A stretch of DNA of 41,914 bases from Actinomycetes bacterium (GTDB lineage Bacteria; Actinomycetota; Acidimicrobiia; Acidimicrobiales; UBA8190), in NCBI GenBank assembly GCA_021819525.1, contig JAKAQW010000010.1, positions 1-41,914 on the forward strand, given 5' to 3'. The position numbers and the translations under genes were made by a program. The notes under the pieces were generated by a model. That model worked only from the letters and a program-made list of their open reading frames with translations, ran no database searches and had not been told where the DNA came from. Positions 1-10,189 of this stretch are shown piece after piece; position 1 is the first letter of the stretch, and each line of letters begins with the position of its first letter.

Positions 1-70
1 GCTGCCACTACGTGGTCCCAAGCGAACCACGCGGCGAAAAGGAGCCGTCACCGCTGCAAGGTGGGGTAGT

Positions 71-136
71 CCACTGCCACTGCCACTGCCACTGCCACTG
101 CCACTGCCACTGCCACTGCCACTGCCACTGCCAGTG
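71..136. repeat. Hexanucleotide tandem repeat (CCACTG)n
   Basis: Ten perfect copies of CCACTG run from 71 to 130, followed by one variant copy CCAGTG (131-136). The array lies about 60 bp upstream of the first convincing coding region. Reading frames that cross it give only Cys/His or Ala/Val runs and look artificial. It is the purest simple repeat in the window and a candidate for slippage-driven length variation. Its role is unknown. Confidence 0.95.
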
Positions 137-195
137 CCCAAACAATGGACAACGTGTGACGACAACCGCTCAGTGTGGTGCAGTGAACGGTCGAT

Positions 196-1467
196 GTGGT
201 GGGTATGCACACCGACCTGTCGGCCGAACCGATGCTCGCCTCCTCCCAGCTGCCGCGGCGCGAGCTGCCCTCGTCCGGGCGCACCACGCCGGGCCGTCTC
301 CTGGCGTGGCGGTCTCTGGTCACGTCGTGGACCTTGCACCGATCAGTCCCGGCACGCTCGGCGAAGCGCGGGTGGATCGTGGCCGGGGTGGTGGCAGCCG
401 GTGGTGTGCTCGGCGGGTGGCAGCTCACTGCCGGGCAGGGCATGGCGACGTTCGCCGCCACGACGTCGCAGAGCTCTTCGGCGCCGTCTGCTGCGGATCC
501 TGGCCGTGGCACGCAGCTGACCCGATCGATCCGCCTTACCTGGCCTGGCGGGAAGGCGCTGGCGCAAGTCGGCGATGCGCGGCCGGTGAGGGGCAACCGC
601 TCCGGATCGCTCCCGATGCCGCGGGTTCCGACGAGCACGACGAGACCGCCATCGGTCCCGGCGGCACCGAGCCCCTTGCGGTCGGCTGCGGTAGCTACAT
701 CGGCGCCGGCGAAGGTCGTGCCGCCATCGAGCCCGGCGACTCCCACGGCCCCACCGCCGGCACCGGCGGCCCCCACGACCCCACCGTCGGCACCGGCCCC
801 CACGACCCCAGCTCCCAGCGTGCCGCCGAGCAACCCCACGGCCAACATCGCTCCGAACCCGAACTTCCTGGACATCTGCAGTGGCACCTCGGTCGACGAG
901 TCGGCGTCGTGCACCCAGGCCAGCCTGGCAGCCATCGACAACGCGCGACGTCAGGAGGGCCTCGGCCCGATGGTGCTGCCCTCCAACTGGTCGAGCCTGA
1001 CGCCCGCCGAGCAGCTGTTCGTGGTCACCAACCTCGAGCGCACAGCCCGCGGGCTGCCCCCCCTGGCTGCCATGGATGCCACGCTCGACCAAGCTGCAGC
1101 CGCCGGTGCAGCCGACGGGAACGACCCGACACCCCCGGCCGGCTACCCGGCGCTGACGTGGGCTTCGAACTGGGGGGGCGCGCTGGGCAACGCGCTCGAG
1201 ACCGACTACCTCTGGATGTACGACGACGGGCCGGGATCGGCCAACGTCGACTGCCCGAGCGCAGGAGCCCCTGGCTGCTGGGGGCACCGGGACAACGTGC
1301 TCATCTCGCTGTCTTGCCAGGAGTGCATCATGGGGAGCGCAGTGGATCCCACCGGCTGGGAGGGGTACCCGGCCTGGGCGGAATTGCTGGTCGAGTCGCA
1401 AGCCCCGGTCCAGGCTGCCTTCACGTGGGCGCAGGTCACTCCCTACCTGCCAGCTGACGAGCGATAG
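196..1467 (+). CDS. Membrane-anchored CAP (SCP/PR1)-like protein
   Basis: A 423-residue protein with three parts. An N-terminal cytoplasmic stretch leads into one hydrophobic segment at about residues 60-80, which suggests a signal anchor. A Pro/Ala/Thr-rich linker covers roughly residues 140-212. The C-terminal domain (about 250-420) resembles bacterial CAP/SCP-like domains: it has the segment LFVVTNLERTARGLPPL (helix 1 of the fold) and several Cys that could form disulfides outside the cell. CAP proteins are secreted and their bacterial roles are mostly undefined. The start is uncertain: an ATG at 205 would shorten the protein by three residues. No partner gene is evident; the next gene begins about 195 bp downstream. 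The domain call rests on motif memory only. Confidence 0.72.
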   Translation: MVGMHTDLSAEPMLASSQLPRRELPSSGRTTPGRLLAWRSLVTSWTLHRSVPARSAKRGWIVAGVVAAGGVLGGWQLTAGQGMATFAATTSQSSSAPSAADPGRGTQLTRSIRLTWPGGKALAQVGDARPVRGNRSGSLPMPRVPTSTTRPPSVPAAPSPLRSAAVATSAPAKVVPPSSPATPTAPPPAPAAPTTPPSAPAPTTPAPSVPPSNPTANIAPNPNFLDICSGTSVDESASCTQASLAAIDNARRQEGLGPMVLPSNWSSLTPAEQLFVVTNLERTARGLPPLAAMDATLDQAAAAGAADGNDPTPPAGYPALTWASNWGGALGNALETDYLWMYDDGPGSANVDCPSAGAPGCWGHRDNVLISLSCQECIMGSAVDPTGWEGYPAWAELLVESQAPVQAAFTWAQVTPYLPADER

Positions 1468-1662
1468 GCGCCCCCGCCGGCGCGGCCGCGTCGACGACGC
1501 GACCTCCCAGTCGTGACGCGAAGGCGCCTTGGTGCAGCGCAGAGGGCGCGCCTCCCCCGGTGTGGCGGCGACGGCCTCCAGCCGCAGCGCCGAGGACGCC
1601 CTGAGCGCAGCGGTGGGCTGCCGGGCCTGCGGTGATCGTGAGCTGGCCGCCCAGCAGGTACC

Positions 1663-2415
1663 GTGAGCATCGTGGAGTTGCGCGAAGCGCTGCGTACGAC
1701 CGGCGCGGTCCGGCGGTTCCGGTCTGACCCGGTTCCAGACGAGACCCTCTACCGGATCCTCGACACCGCCCGGTTTGCCCCGAACGGCGGGAATCGTCAA
1801 GGGTGGCGGGTGGTGGTGCTCCGGGATCCGGTGGTACGCCGGGGGGTCCGGGATCTCTATCTCCCCGGGTGGTACGAGTACCTGGCGATGCGCGCTGCGG
1901 GCTTGACTCCGTGGGCGCCGGTCACCGATGCCGATGCCGAGCGCCGGGCACTGGGTGCTGTGGCAGAGATGGCCACAGCCGGTGCTGCCCGTCCCGGCTT
2001 CGCCGAAGAGCTGGACCAGGTGCCCGTCCTCCTCGCGGTGCTGGCCGACCTCCGGCGGTTGGCGGCCGTCGACCGTGACAACCCTGGATATGCCATGGTG
2101 GGCGGCGCGTCGATCTATCCCTTCGTCTGGAGCGTGCTGCTCGCGGCCAGGGACGAAGGGCTCGGCGGTGTCATGACCACGATGGTCGTCCGCCGCCAGG
2201 ACGCGATCCGCGCACTCGTGCACGCACCGGCGGAGCTGGTGGTGGTGGCGCTCGTGGCGCTGGGCTCGCCTGAAGTCCCTCCGCCGACCCGGCTGCGCCG
2301 CGACCGAGTCGAAGCGTTCACCACCGTCGACACGTGCGACGGTGCGATCTTCACGATCGACACCGGCGAGAACCCCCGCGATCTCGAGCCGGCCGGGCGC
2401 GGAACTGGTCGATGA
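1663..2415 (+). CDS. Nitroreductase-family FMN oxidoreductase
   Basis: A 250-residue protein starting at GTG. The N-terminus (SIVELREALRTTGAVRRFR) and the following RILDTARFAPNGGNRQGWRV are the FMN-binding elements typical of the nitroreductase fold: Arg residues contacting the phosphate, then the Ser/Asn-Gly-Gly-Asn-x-Q segment. A later GLGGVMTT segment matches the second FMN-contact region. Family members are usually dimeric NAD(P)H-dependent flavoenzymes that reduce nitroaromatics, quinones or F420-like substrates; the substrate here cannot be deduced. Length fits the family. It is followed after 28 bp by an unknown gene on the same strand. Confidence 0.88.
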   Translation: MSIVELREALRTTGAVRRFRSDPVPDETLYRILDTARFAPNGGNRQGWRVVVLRDPVVRRGVRDLYLPGWYEYLAMRAAGLTPWAPVTDADAERRALGAVAEMATAGAARPGFAEELDQVPVLLAVLADLRRLAAVDRDNPGYAMVGGASIYPFVWSVLLAARDEGLGGVMTTMVVRRQDAIRALVHAPAELVVVALVALGSPEVPPPTRLRRDRVEAFTTVDTCDGAIFTIDTGENPRDLEPAGRGTGR

Positions 2416-2443
2416 CCAGCGCCGAGACCCGTCTCCGAGGCCG

Positions 2444-2947
2444 GTGACCGCTCGCCGCTACGTCGAGGAGATCGAGCTCGGAGACGGTGGGCCCGGTCGC
2501 CTGGTCGACCTGCTTCGCCGGTTCGCCGCGTGCCACGACGGCTGGGCGAACCTGCAGCCGCTGCTGCCCGAAGGCGCGGACCTACCGCCGAGCCGGGGCC
2601 TGGCCATCCTCTTTGGTGCACCACCGGTGACGGTGCCTGTGTGCACCTGGGTGGCGGGAAGGCCGACGAGACGAGGGCTGCGACCGGACGCGCTCGGGAT
2701 CCAGCACGCCAGTGGACCGCGGGCAGTGAACCGGCTGGCTTCGGCGGGCCTACCGCTGCTCCCCGGCTGGCGCTGGCGCCAGGACAACCCTCGAAGAGGC
2801 CTGGTGGTGGATCTCCCTGCAGGCACCGACCCGGGCGAGGCGGTGATGTGGCTCCTGAGCGCCGGCACCCGGCTCTGTGCCTTGGAGCTCGACGGACGCT
2901 GGCGGGCGCGGGTGCATCATCCTCGGCAGGCCGCCCCGGGGGGCTGA
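2444..2947 (+). CDS. Conserved hypothetical protein
   Basis: About 167 residues from a GTG at 2444; the open frame extends upstream to 2342, but that part overlaps the nitroreductase and looks like out-of-frame translation. The protein is basic and rich in Arg, Gly and Leu. It contains segments such as GRLVDLLRRFAACHDGWANL and GEAVMWLLSAGTRLCALELDG. I recognise no domain, signal peptide or transmembrane helix. It sits between the nitroreductase and the HAD phosphatase on the same strand, with short gaps on both sides, so it may be co-transcribed. Confidence 0.6.
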   Translation: MTARRYVEEIELGDGGPGRLVDLLRRFAACHDGWANLQPLLPEGADLPPSRGLAILFGAPPVTVPVCTWVAGRPTRRGLRPDALGIQHASGPRAVNRLASAGLPLLPGWRWRQDNPRRGLVVDLPAGTDPGEAVMWLLSAGTRLCALELDGRWRARVHHPRQAAPGG

Positions 2948-2995
2948 GCTCTCCGAGGAGTGTCGCGGGGTTGCTCCGTCTGCCACGATGAGACC

Positions 2996-3880
2996 ATGGT
3001 GCACATCGCTGATCCTGCTGCTGGGATGGCCGCTTCGCCGAGCACGCCCGCTGCCGCTGCGACCGACGCCTCGCCGAAGGCCGCGGGCGGGGCGCTCGAG
3101 CACGAGCTCTCCTCGGGTACGTGGGTCATCGACTTGGACGGCGTGATCTGGCTCACCGGGCATGCCATCGAAGGTGCTCCTGAAGCCGTCGACCGGCTGC
3201 GCCGCGCAGGGATCAGCGTGCTGTTCGCCACCAACAACGCGGACCCTACTCGAAGTGAGCTGCTTGGGCGGTTGCGTCGTATCGGGATCGACGCCACCGC
3301 TCAGACGGTGGTGAGCTCCGCCGACGCGGCGGCTTCGCTGCTCGATCCCGGGAGCACCGCTCTGACCCTCGGCGGTCCCGGCGTCGACGAGGCACTGGCC
3401 GACCGCCAGGTGCGCGTGCTCTGCGCTTCGGACCCCGATGGTCCACTCGACGGCATCGACGCGGTGATCGTGGGCCTGACGAGTCGCTTCGACTACGACA
3501 CCTTGAGCAGGGCGGCCACAGCGGTACGCGCTGGCGCTCGCCTGGTGGGCACGAACGACGACCCTACCCATCCCACCCCGCGTGGCTTGCTGCCCGGCTC
3601 GGGAGCACTGGTGGCTGCTGTGGCCACCGCCGCCGGGGTCGAGGCGGTGGTGGCCGGCAAGCCCTACCAGCCCATGGTGGAGCTCCTCCAGGCCCGAGCC
3701 GCTGGGATCACGGTGGTAGTCGGCGACCGGCCCGCTACCGATGGCCGCTTGGCTGCCCGGCTGGGTGTGCCCTTTGCCCTCGTGCGCTCGGGGGTGTCGG
3801 CACCGGGAGATCCGGTAGATCCGGCGGCCGATCTCGACCACGAGGACTTGGCGAGCCTGGTCGACGCCGTGCTCCGCTGA
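2996..3880 (+). CDS. HAD-superfamily IIA phosphatase (NagD/PGP-like)
   Basis: A 294-residue protein from ATG 2996; an upstream in-frame GTG at 2960 is less likely. The HAD nucleophile motif is D46-L-D-G-V, with Asp46 as nucleophile and Asp48 as acid/base. Motif II lies in LFATNNADPTRSE. Motif III/IV is VAGKPYQPM followed by VVVGDRPATDGRLAA. This order with a cap between motifs II and III is class IIA (4-nitrophenylphosphatase, phosphoglycolate or glycerol-3-phosphate phosphatase). The M. tuberculosis gene at the same position, Rv1692, is a glycerol-3-phosphate phosphatase, so that activity is a reasonable guess. The first 40 residues are Ala/Pro-rich and look disordered. Confidence 0.9.
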   Translation: MVHIADPAAGMAASPSTPAAAATDASPKAAGGALEHELSSGTWVIDLDGVIWLTGHAIEGAPEAVDRLRRAGISVLFATNNADPTRSELLGRLRRIGIDATAQTVVSSADAAASLLDPGSTALTLGGPGVDEALADRQVRVLCASDPDGPLDGIDAVIVGLTSRFDYDTLSRAATAVRAGARLVGTNDDPTHPTPRGLLPGSGALVAAVATAAGVEAVVAGKPYQPMVELLQARAAGITVVVGDRPATDGRLAARLGVPFALVRSGVSAPGDPVDPAADLDHEDLASLVDAVLR

Positions 3881-3935
3881 GCGTGCTGCACGGGTGTCAT
3901 TGCCCGTTGGTCGGCTGTCGCCTACGGTTTTGTTC

Positions 3936-4793
3936 ATGACGAAGGACGACGGTTGGCGGCGGTACCTCGACGTGGGAATGGCGCTGACACAGATGACCCG
4001 TGCCAGAGCCGAGGAGCTGGTGCGTGAGCTGGTCCGCAGCGGTGAGCTGGAACGGGGCCGGGCGCAGGACTGGGTGGACGAGATCCTGCGGTGGAGCCGC
4101 GAACGCTCGGAGGCCTTCGTCGACGTGGTGCGCAGCGAGGTGCAGACCCAGCTGCGAGATCTGGGGGTCGGCACCCTCGAAGAGCTCGCTGGTCGGGTGT
4201 CGGAGCTGTTGGCAGCAGCAGGGGCAGGGGGTCGGGCAGCCCGCTCCGGGCCGGGTCATGCTCCAGGTGGACCAGCGCGCCCGACAGCTGGCCCGGGCGA
4301 GGCGGCAGGCGCGAGAAGAGCCGCTGTGAAGAAGGTGGCTGGTGCCGAGAAGGCCGCGGCGAAGAAAGCGGCAGGGACGAGGAAGGCCGCTGTGAAGAAG
4401 GTGGCTGGTGCCGAGAAGGCCGCGGCGAAGAAAGCGGCAGGGACGAGGAAGGCCGCTGTGAAGAAGGTGGCTGGTGCCGAGAAGGCCGCGGCGGCCAGCG
4501 AGGTGCGTGGGCGAGGAGCCCTGGCGAGGGTGCCGAGCGCCCGCACAGAGGCTGCCACGAAGAAGGCGGCAGCGAAGAAGGTGGCGCCCAAGACTGCGGC
4601 CACCAGGAAGGTCGTACCCAAGAAGGCGGTCGGAGCGAGGAGAGCCGTCACCGCCGCTGCCGCCCCGGCTCAGGACGCGGGCCCGACCACGACGGCGCCC
4701 GCTTCGGCTCACGTGTCGGCGCTACGAGCGCCCAGTGCTCCTCCGGCAACGCCTGGCCCGGCGATCCCGCCAGATCGCTCCACCGGTATGTGA
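3936..4793 (+). CDS. Helical protein with histone H1-like Lys/Ala repeat tail
   Basis: A 285-residue protein from ATG 3936. The first ~95 residues are charged and helical (WRRYLDVGMALTQMTRARAE, ELVRELVRSGELERGRAQDW), recalling phasin-like or coiled-coil proteins. From about residue 125 the sequence becomes Lys/Ala/Arg-rich, with a 22-residue unit containing AAVKKVAGAEK and AAAKKAAGTRK repeated about 2.6 times, then further AAKK-type segments and a Pro/Ala end. Such tails are typical of bacterial H1-like or phasin-fused DNA-binding proteins, so nucleoid or RNA binding is plausible but unproven. It overlaps tlyA by 4 bp (ATGTGA), so the two are probably translationally coupled. Confidence 0.8.
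   Translation: MTKDDGWRRYLDVGMALTQMTRARAEELVRELVRSGELERGRAQDWVDEILRWSRERSEAFVDVVRSEVQTQLRDLGVGTLEELAGRVSELLAAAGAGGRAARSGPGHAPGGPARPTAGPGEAAGARRAAVKKVAGAEKAAAKKAAGTRKAAVKKVAGAEKAAAKKAAGTRKAAVKKVAGAEKAAAASEVRGRGALARVPSARTEAATKKAAAKKVAPKTAATRKVVPKKAVGARRAVTAAAAPAQDAGPTTTAPASAHVSALRAPSAPPATPGPAIPPDRSTGM
4321..4493 (+). repeat. 66-bp tandem repeat inside the Lys/Ala tail
   Basis: Two essentially identical 66-bp units (4321-4386, 4387-4452) and a partial third (4453-4493). Period 66 equals 22 codons, so copy changes keep the frame. The near identity at third codon positions points to recent duplication rather than protein-level selection alone. Confidence 0.93.
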
Positions 4794-5644
4794 CGGGAGC
4801 ACCGCGACGACGCTTGGACGTCGAGATGGTCCGACGCGGCTTGGTGGGCTCGCGGGCGCAGGCCGAGCGCCTCGTGTCCAAGCGGCTGGTCCTCGTCGGT
4901 GGCGCACCGGCCTCGAAGTGCTCCCGCCTGGTCGCGGCCGACGAGCCTGTGACGGTGCTCGAGCCGGCGGCACGCTACGTATCGCGCGGTGGAGAGAAGC
5001 TGGCCCACGCGCTCGCGATGCTGGCGGTGCCCGTCCGAGGCATCTGCGTCGATATCGGCGCCTCCACCGGCGGGTTCACCGACTGCCTGCTGCAACATGG
5101 TGCTGATCGCGTGGTGGCGGTGGACAGCGGGCACGGCCAGCTCGACAGGCGGCTGCGGAGCGATGGGCGTGTCGAGCTCCTCGAACGGACCAACGCTCGC
5201 GACCTGCTGAGCCGCCGGCCGGATCTGCGCTCCGCGGCGAGCCTGGTGACAGCTGACGTGTCGTTCATCTCGCTCACCGTGTTGGCGGCGGTGCTGGTGG
5301 ACTGCGCGGACCCTGGCGGGGGAGAGCTGTTGCTGATGGTGAAACCGCAGTTCGAAGTGGACCGAGTGGCGGCCACTCGGGGGCGTGGGGTGGTCCGCAG
5401 TGACGACCTCCGGCGGGCGGCGGTGCGCCGGGTGGCCGGAGCGCTGGTCGAAGCTGCGGTGACGGTGGCCGCCGTCGTCGCCTCGCCACTGCTCGGCCCA
5501 GCGGGCAACGCCGAGTTCTTCCTCTACGGGCGCCGCACATCAGGTGCCGGCCCCGGCGCCGGCGGAACGTCCGACGAGCGGATCGCGACCATGATCGACG
5601 CTGCTCTTGCCGCAGCGCCTGACCGACCTGGTGGGAGACCCTGA
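4790..5644 (+). CDS. tlyA: TlyA-type 16S/23S rRNA 2'-O-methyltransferase
   Basis: A 284-residue protein starting at GTG 4790, overlapping the upstream stop by 4 bp. The N-terminal S4 RNA-binding domain (about residues 9-60) contains LDVEMVRRGLVGSRAQAERL. It is followed by the linker YVSRGGEKL and a Rossmann methyltransferase domain with the SAM-binding motif VDIGASTGGFTDCLL (about 88-101). Later elements TADVSFISL, MVKPQFE and AEFFLYGR supply the remaining residues of the K-D-K-E set expected of 2'-O-methyltransferases. In mycobacteria TlyA methylates C1409 of 16S and C1920 of 23S rRNA and its loss gives capreomycin resistance. Gene order tlyA-nadK-recN is conserved in actinobacteria. Confidence 0.95.
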   Translation: MTGAPRRRLDVEMVRRGLVGSRAQAERLVSKRLVLVGGAPASKCSRLVAADEPVTVLEPAARYVSRGGEKLAHALAMLAVPVRGICVDIGASTGGFTDCLLQHGADRVVAVDSGHGQLDRRLRSDGRVELLERTNARDLLSRRPDLRSAASLVTADVSFISLTVLAAVLVDCADPGGGELLLMVKPQFEVDRVAATRGRGVVRSDDLRRAAVRRVAGALVEAAVTVAAVVASPLLGPAGNAEFFLYGRRTSGAGPGAGGTSDERIATMIDAALAAAPDRPGGRP

Positions 5645-6639
5645 TGGCCACGGTGGTCTTCGTGCTGCACTCGCATCGTCCCGAAGCGCGCACGCTGGCA
5701 GACACGGCAGTCCGCTGGCTCGAGGCACGCGGTCACCGGGCCGTGGTCGGCATCGAGCCAGAGGGGGTGGACTGTGCTGCAGCCGCAGCCGGTGCCACAG
5801 CTGCAGCCGCCGCCGCAGCCGGCCCGGTCGACGTCGCGGTCAGCCTCGGAGGGGACGGGACCATGCTCCGCACAGTGGCGTGGGCCGCGCCACGCCAGGT
5901 GCCGGTCTTGGGGGTGAACCTCGGGCGGCTCGGCTACCTCACCGAGGTGGAGCCCAGCCGGCTCGAATGGGCCCTCGGACAGGTCGTGGACAAGACGTTC
6001 GGCATCGAGCGTCGCATGATGCTCGACGTGGTGGTCACCGCAGCCGGCTCCCCGGCGGGCAGCGCCATGGAAGACGGTTCCTCGCAGCACGGTCCGACGG
6101 CAGGCGGAGCCACGGGCGGCCGCTGGGTGGCAGGGGTTCCGCAAGGAGACGTCCGGGCGCTGAAGCCCCGCCCTTCGGCCAGCTCGGTGGCGCATCACCT
6201 GGCGCTGAACGAGGCCGTGGTGGAGAAGACCGACCCCGGCCACACCGTGCGGTTGGCCGCGGCCATCGGCGGCCACCCCTTCGTGACCTACGCGGCGGAC
6301 GGCCTTCTGGTCGCGACGCCCACCGGCTCCACTGCCTACAACCTGTCTGCCAGAGGGCCGATCGTGAGCCCCCGGCTGCGAGCCATGGTGGTCACCCCGC
6401 TGTCACCTCACATGCTGTTCGACCGGGCCATGGTGCTCGGTCCCGACGAGGAGCTGTCGATGACCATTGCCGGCCCTCGTGATGCGTTGCTGGTCGTCGA
6501 CGGGATCTCGGCAGGCGTGTTGCACCCGGGCGCTACCGTGACATGCCGGGCGGCCGCCTTCGACGCCCAGCTGGTGGTGTTCGGCCACCGGAACTTCCAC
6601 GCCATCGTCCGCTCGCACTTCGCGCTGACGGACCGCTGA
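5644..6639 (+). CDS. nadK: NAD kinase
   Basis: A 331-residue protein whose ATG overlaps the tlyA stop by one base (TGATG). It phosphorylates NAD to NADP. The diagnostic GGDGT is at residues 69-73, followed by GVNLGRLGYLTE, the ALNEAVVEK segment (NE motif) and DGLLVATPTGSTAY, all characteristic of the family. It is longer than usual (about 290-300) because of two low-complexity stretches: an Ala run at about 44-60 and a Gly/Ser-rich insertion at about 137-175 between the two domains. These insertions fit the low-complexity expansions seen in other genes here. Confidence 0.96.
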   Translation: MATVVFVLHSHRPEARTLADTAVRWLEARGHRAVVGIEPEGVDCAAAAAGATAAAAAAAGPVDVAVSLGGDGTMLRTVAWAAPRQVPVLGVNLGRLGYLTEVEPSRLEWALGQVVDKTFGIERRMMLDVVVTAAGSPAGSAMEDGSSQHGPTAGGATGGRWVAGVPQGDVRALKPRPSASSVAHHLALNEAVVEKTDPGHTVRLAAAIGGHPFVTYAADGLLVATPTGSTAYNLSARGPIVSPRLRAMVVTPLSPHMLFDRAMVLGPDEELSMTIAGPRDALLVVDGISAGVLHPGATVTCRAAAFDAQLVVFGHRNFHAIVRSHFALTDR

Positions 6640-6642
6640 TCG

Positions 6643-8259
6643 ATGCTGGTGGAGCTGGCGGTGGCCAACCTCGGGGTGATCGCCGACGCGAAGATCGCTC
6701 TCGGCCCGGGGATGACGGCACTGACCGGGGAGACCGGCGCCGGCAAGACCATGGCCGTCGAGGCGCTCGGGCTGCTGCTCGGGGCCCGACCCGACCCCGA
6801 CATGGTGAGGACCGGTGCCGACGAAGCCACCGTGGAAGGCTGGTTCGTCGACGAGGCAGACGGCAGCGAGCAGATCCTGGCCCGTACCGTCCCTGCGAAC
6901 GGACGGGCGAGAGCGTGGGTGGACGGCCGGCAGGTGCCGACGGGCCGTCTGGCAGAGATCGGAGCCAGGCTGGTCGAGCTGCACGGCCAGCATGCCCATC
7001 AGACGCTGCTCGACGCGGCCGCCCAACGCCGGGCGCTGGACCGGTTCGCCGGTGTGGATCTGCAGCCGTTGGCAGCCGCCCGCCGGGCACGCCAGCAGGC
7101 GGTGGCCGAGCTGGAGCGGCTGGGGGGGACCCAGGCAGAGCGGGCCAGACGAGCCGACCTGCTGCGGTTCCAGATCGACGAGATCGAAGGGGCCGGGATC
7201 GACGGCCCCGATGAAGACCTGCGCCTCGCAGCCGAAGAGGAGCGGTTGGCCGACCTTACCGCCCACCGCCTGGCTGCCGAGACGGCGTTGGCCGCTCTCA
7301 ACGGCTCCGATCTCACCGGGGACAGCGGCGCCGAAGGCGCCCTCGGTCAGGCGGTGACGGCACTCGGTGGCCGCCCCGCCTTCGCGGACCTGGCGAGGCG
7401 GGTCGCGGGACTGCACGCCGAGGTGACCGAGGTAGCCCGGGAGCTACGGGTCGTGCTCGACACCTGGGAGGAGGATCCGGTCCGCCTCGACGAGCTGCGG
7501 CGCCGTCGTCAGCTCCTCCACGACCTGGCCAAGAAGTACGGCGGTGACCTGAGCGCCGTGCTCGACGGGCTGGACGCGGCCCGCGCCGATCTCGCCGCCC
7601 TGGAGGCAGCCCAGGCACGGGCCGACGCGTTGGCCGAGGAGGTCGAGCAGCGCCGGCAGGCCGAGTCCGACGCCGAAGCCCTGGTGGGCCGCCGGCGTCG
7701 CGAAGCGGCACCGGCGCTCGCTGGCGCGGTCGAGGCTCGGCTGCGAGACCTGAGCCTGGGCGCCGCCCGCCTGCAGGTGCACGTCGGAGGGGCCGATCTC
7801 GGAGACCAGGTGGCATTCCTCCTGGCGGCGAACCCGGGCAGCGCACCGCTCGCCTTGTCGAAGGTGGCGTCGGGCGGAGAGCTGGCTCGTACCATGCTGG
7901 CCCTGCGATTGGTGCTCTCCGAGGGGCCGCCCACCATGGTCTTCGACGAGGTCGACGCCGGCGTCGGAGGTGAGGCGGCCTTGGCGGTGGGACGGGCACT
8001 GGCCGAGGTCGGCGCTCGCCACCAGGTGGTGGTGGTGACGCATCTCGCCCAGGTCGCGGCCTTCGCCGACCGGCAGATCTCCGTCGACAAGGCGGTGGTG
8101 GACGGGGTGACACGCTCCCAGTTCCAGGTGGTGGACGGTGAGGATCGCCTGGTCGAGCTGGCCAGGATGCTGTCGGGACAACCCGCTTCGGGCACTGCCC
8201 GGCGTCACGCGGCGGAGCTGCTCGACCTGGTCCGCGAGGGAGGACGGACGGCCAGGTGA
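6643..8259 (+). CDS. recN: DNA repair protein RecN (SMC-like ATPase)
   Basis: A 538-residue protein beginning three bases after the nadK stop. The Walker A motif GETGAGKT is at residues 29-36. An Arg/Leu/Glu-rich coiled-coil middle follows, then the ABC signature ASGGELARTMLALRL and Walker B with D-loop TMVFDEVDAGVGG near the C-terminus. RecN is a cohesin-like factor that holds broken ends during recombinational double-strand break repair. The coiled coils are short, as usual for RecN. In M. tuberculosis two genes (Rv1697, Rv1698) separate recN from pyrG; here a tandem repeat fills that place. Confidence 0.97.
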   Translation: MLVELAVANLGVIADAKIALGPGMTALTGETGAGKTMAVEALGLLLGARPDPDMVRTGADEATVEGWFVDEADGSEQILARTVPANGRARAWVDGRQVPTGRLAEIGARLVELHGQHAHQTLLDAAAQRRALDRFAGVDLQPLAAARRARQQAVAELERLGGTQAERARRADLLRFQIDEIEGAGIDGPDEDLRLAAEEERLADLTAHRLAAETALAALNGSDLTGDSGAEGALGQAVTALGGRPAFADLARRVAGLHAEVTEVARELRVVLDTWEEDPVRLDELRRRRQLLHDLAKKYGGDLSAVLDGLDAARADLAALEAAQARADALAEEVEQRRQAESDAEALVGRRRREAAPALAGAVEARLRDLSLGAARLQVHVGGADLGDQVAFLLAANPGSAPLALSKVASGGELARTMLALRLVLSEGPPTMVFDEVDAGVGGEAALAVGRALAEVGARHQVVVVTHLAQVAAFADRQISVDKAVVDGVTRSQFQVVDGEDRLVELARMLSGQPASGTARRHAAELLDLVREGGRTAR

Positions 8260-8261
8260 GC

Positions 8262-8379
8262 CTGGGCCCGTCTGGGGGTCTGGGCCCGTCTGGGGGTCTG
8301 GGCCCGTCTGGGGGTCTGGGCCCGTCTGGGGGTCTGGGCCCGTCTGGGGGCCTGGGCCCGTCTGGGGATCTGGGCCCGC
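8262..8379 (+). repeat. 18-bp tandem repeat after recN
   Basis: The unit CTGGGCCCGTCTGGGGGT repeats six times from 8262 to 8369 with minor changes in the last copies, followed by a partial seventh. It begins 3 bp after the recN stop. An open frame starting at GTG 8256 (GTGA overlap with the recN stop) reads through it as Leu-Gly-Pro-Ser-Gly-Gly repeats and ends at 8498, but it looks unlike a real protein. The repeat contains GGGCCC palindromes and could fold in RNA; any function is unknown. Confidence 0.93.
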
Positions 8380-8448
8380 CCGACGCGGCCGGCGCCCCGG
8401 CGACGCAGGTTCTCGGCTCCGGGTCCAGCCCGTCCGTCGGGCCTGTAG

Positions 8449-10173
<1,725 letters not shown>

Positions 10174-10189
10174 CAGCGGAGCCGAACCG

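Noticed and set aside
343-2223. A 626-residue minus-strand open frame opposite the CAP-like and nitroreductase genes
   Set aside because: No motif or protein-like composition; third-position GC on the opposite strand explains it.
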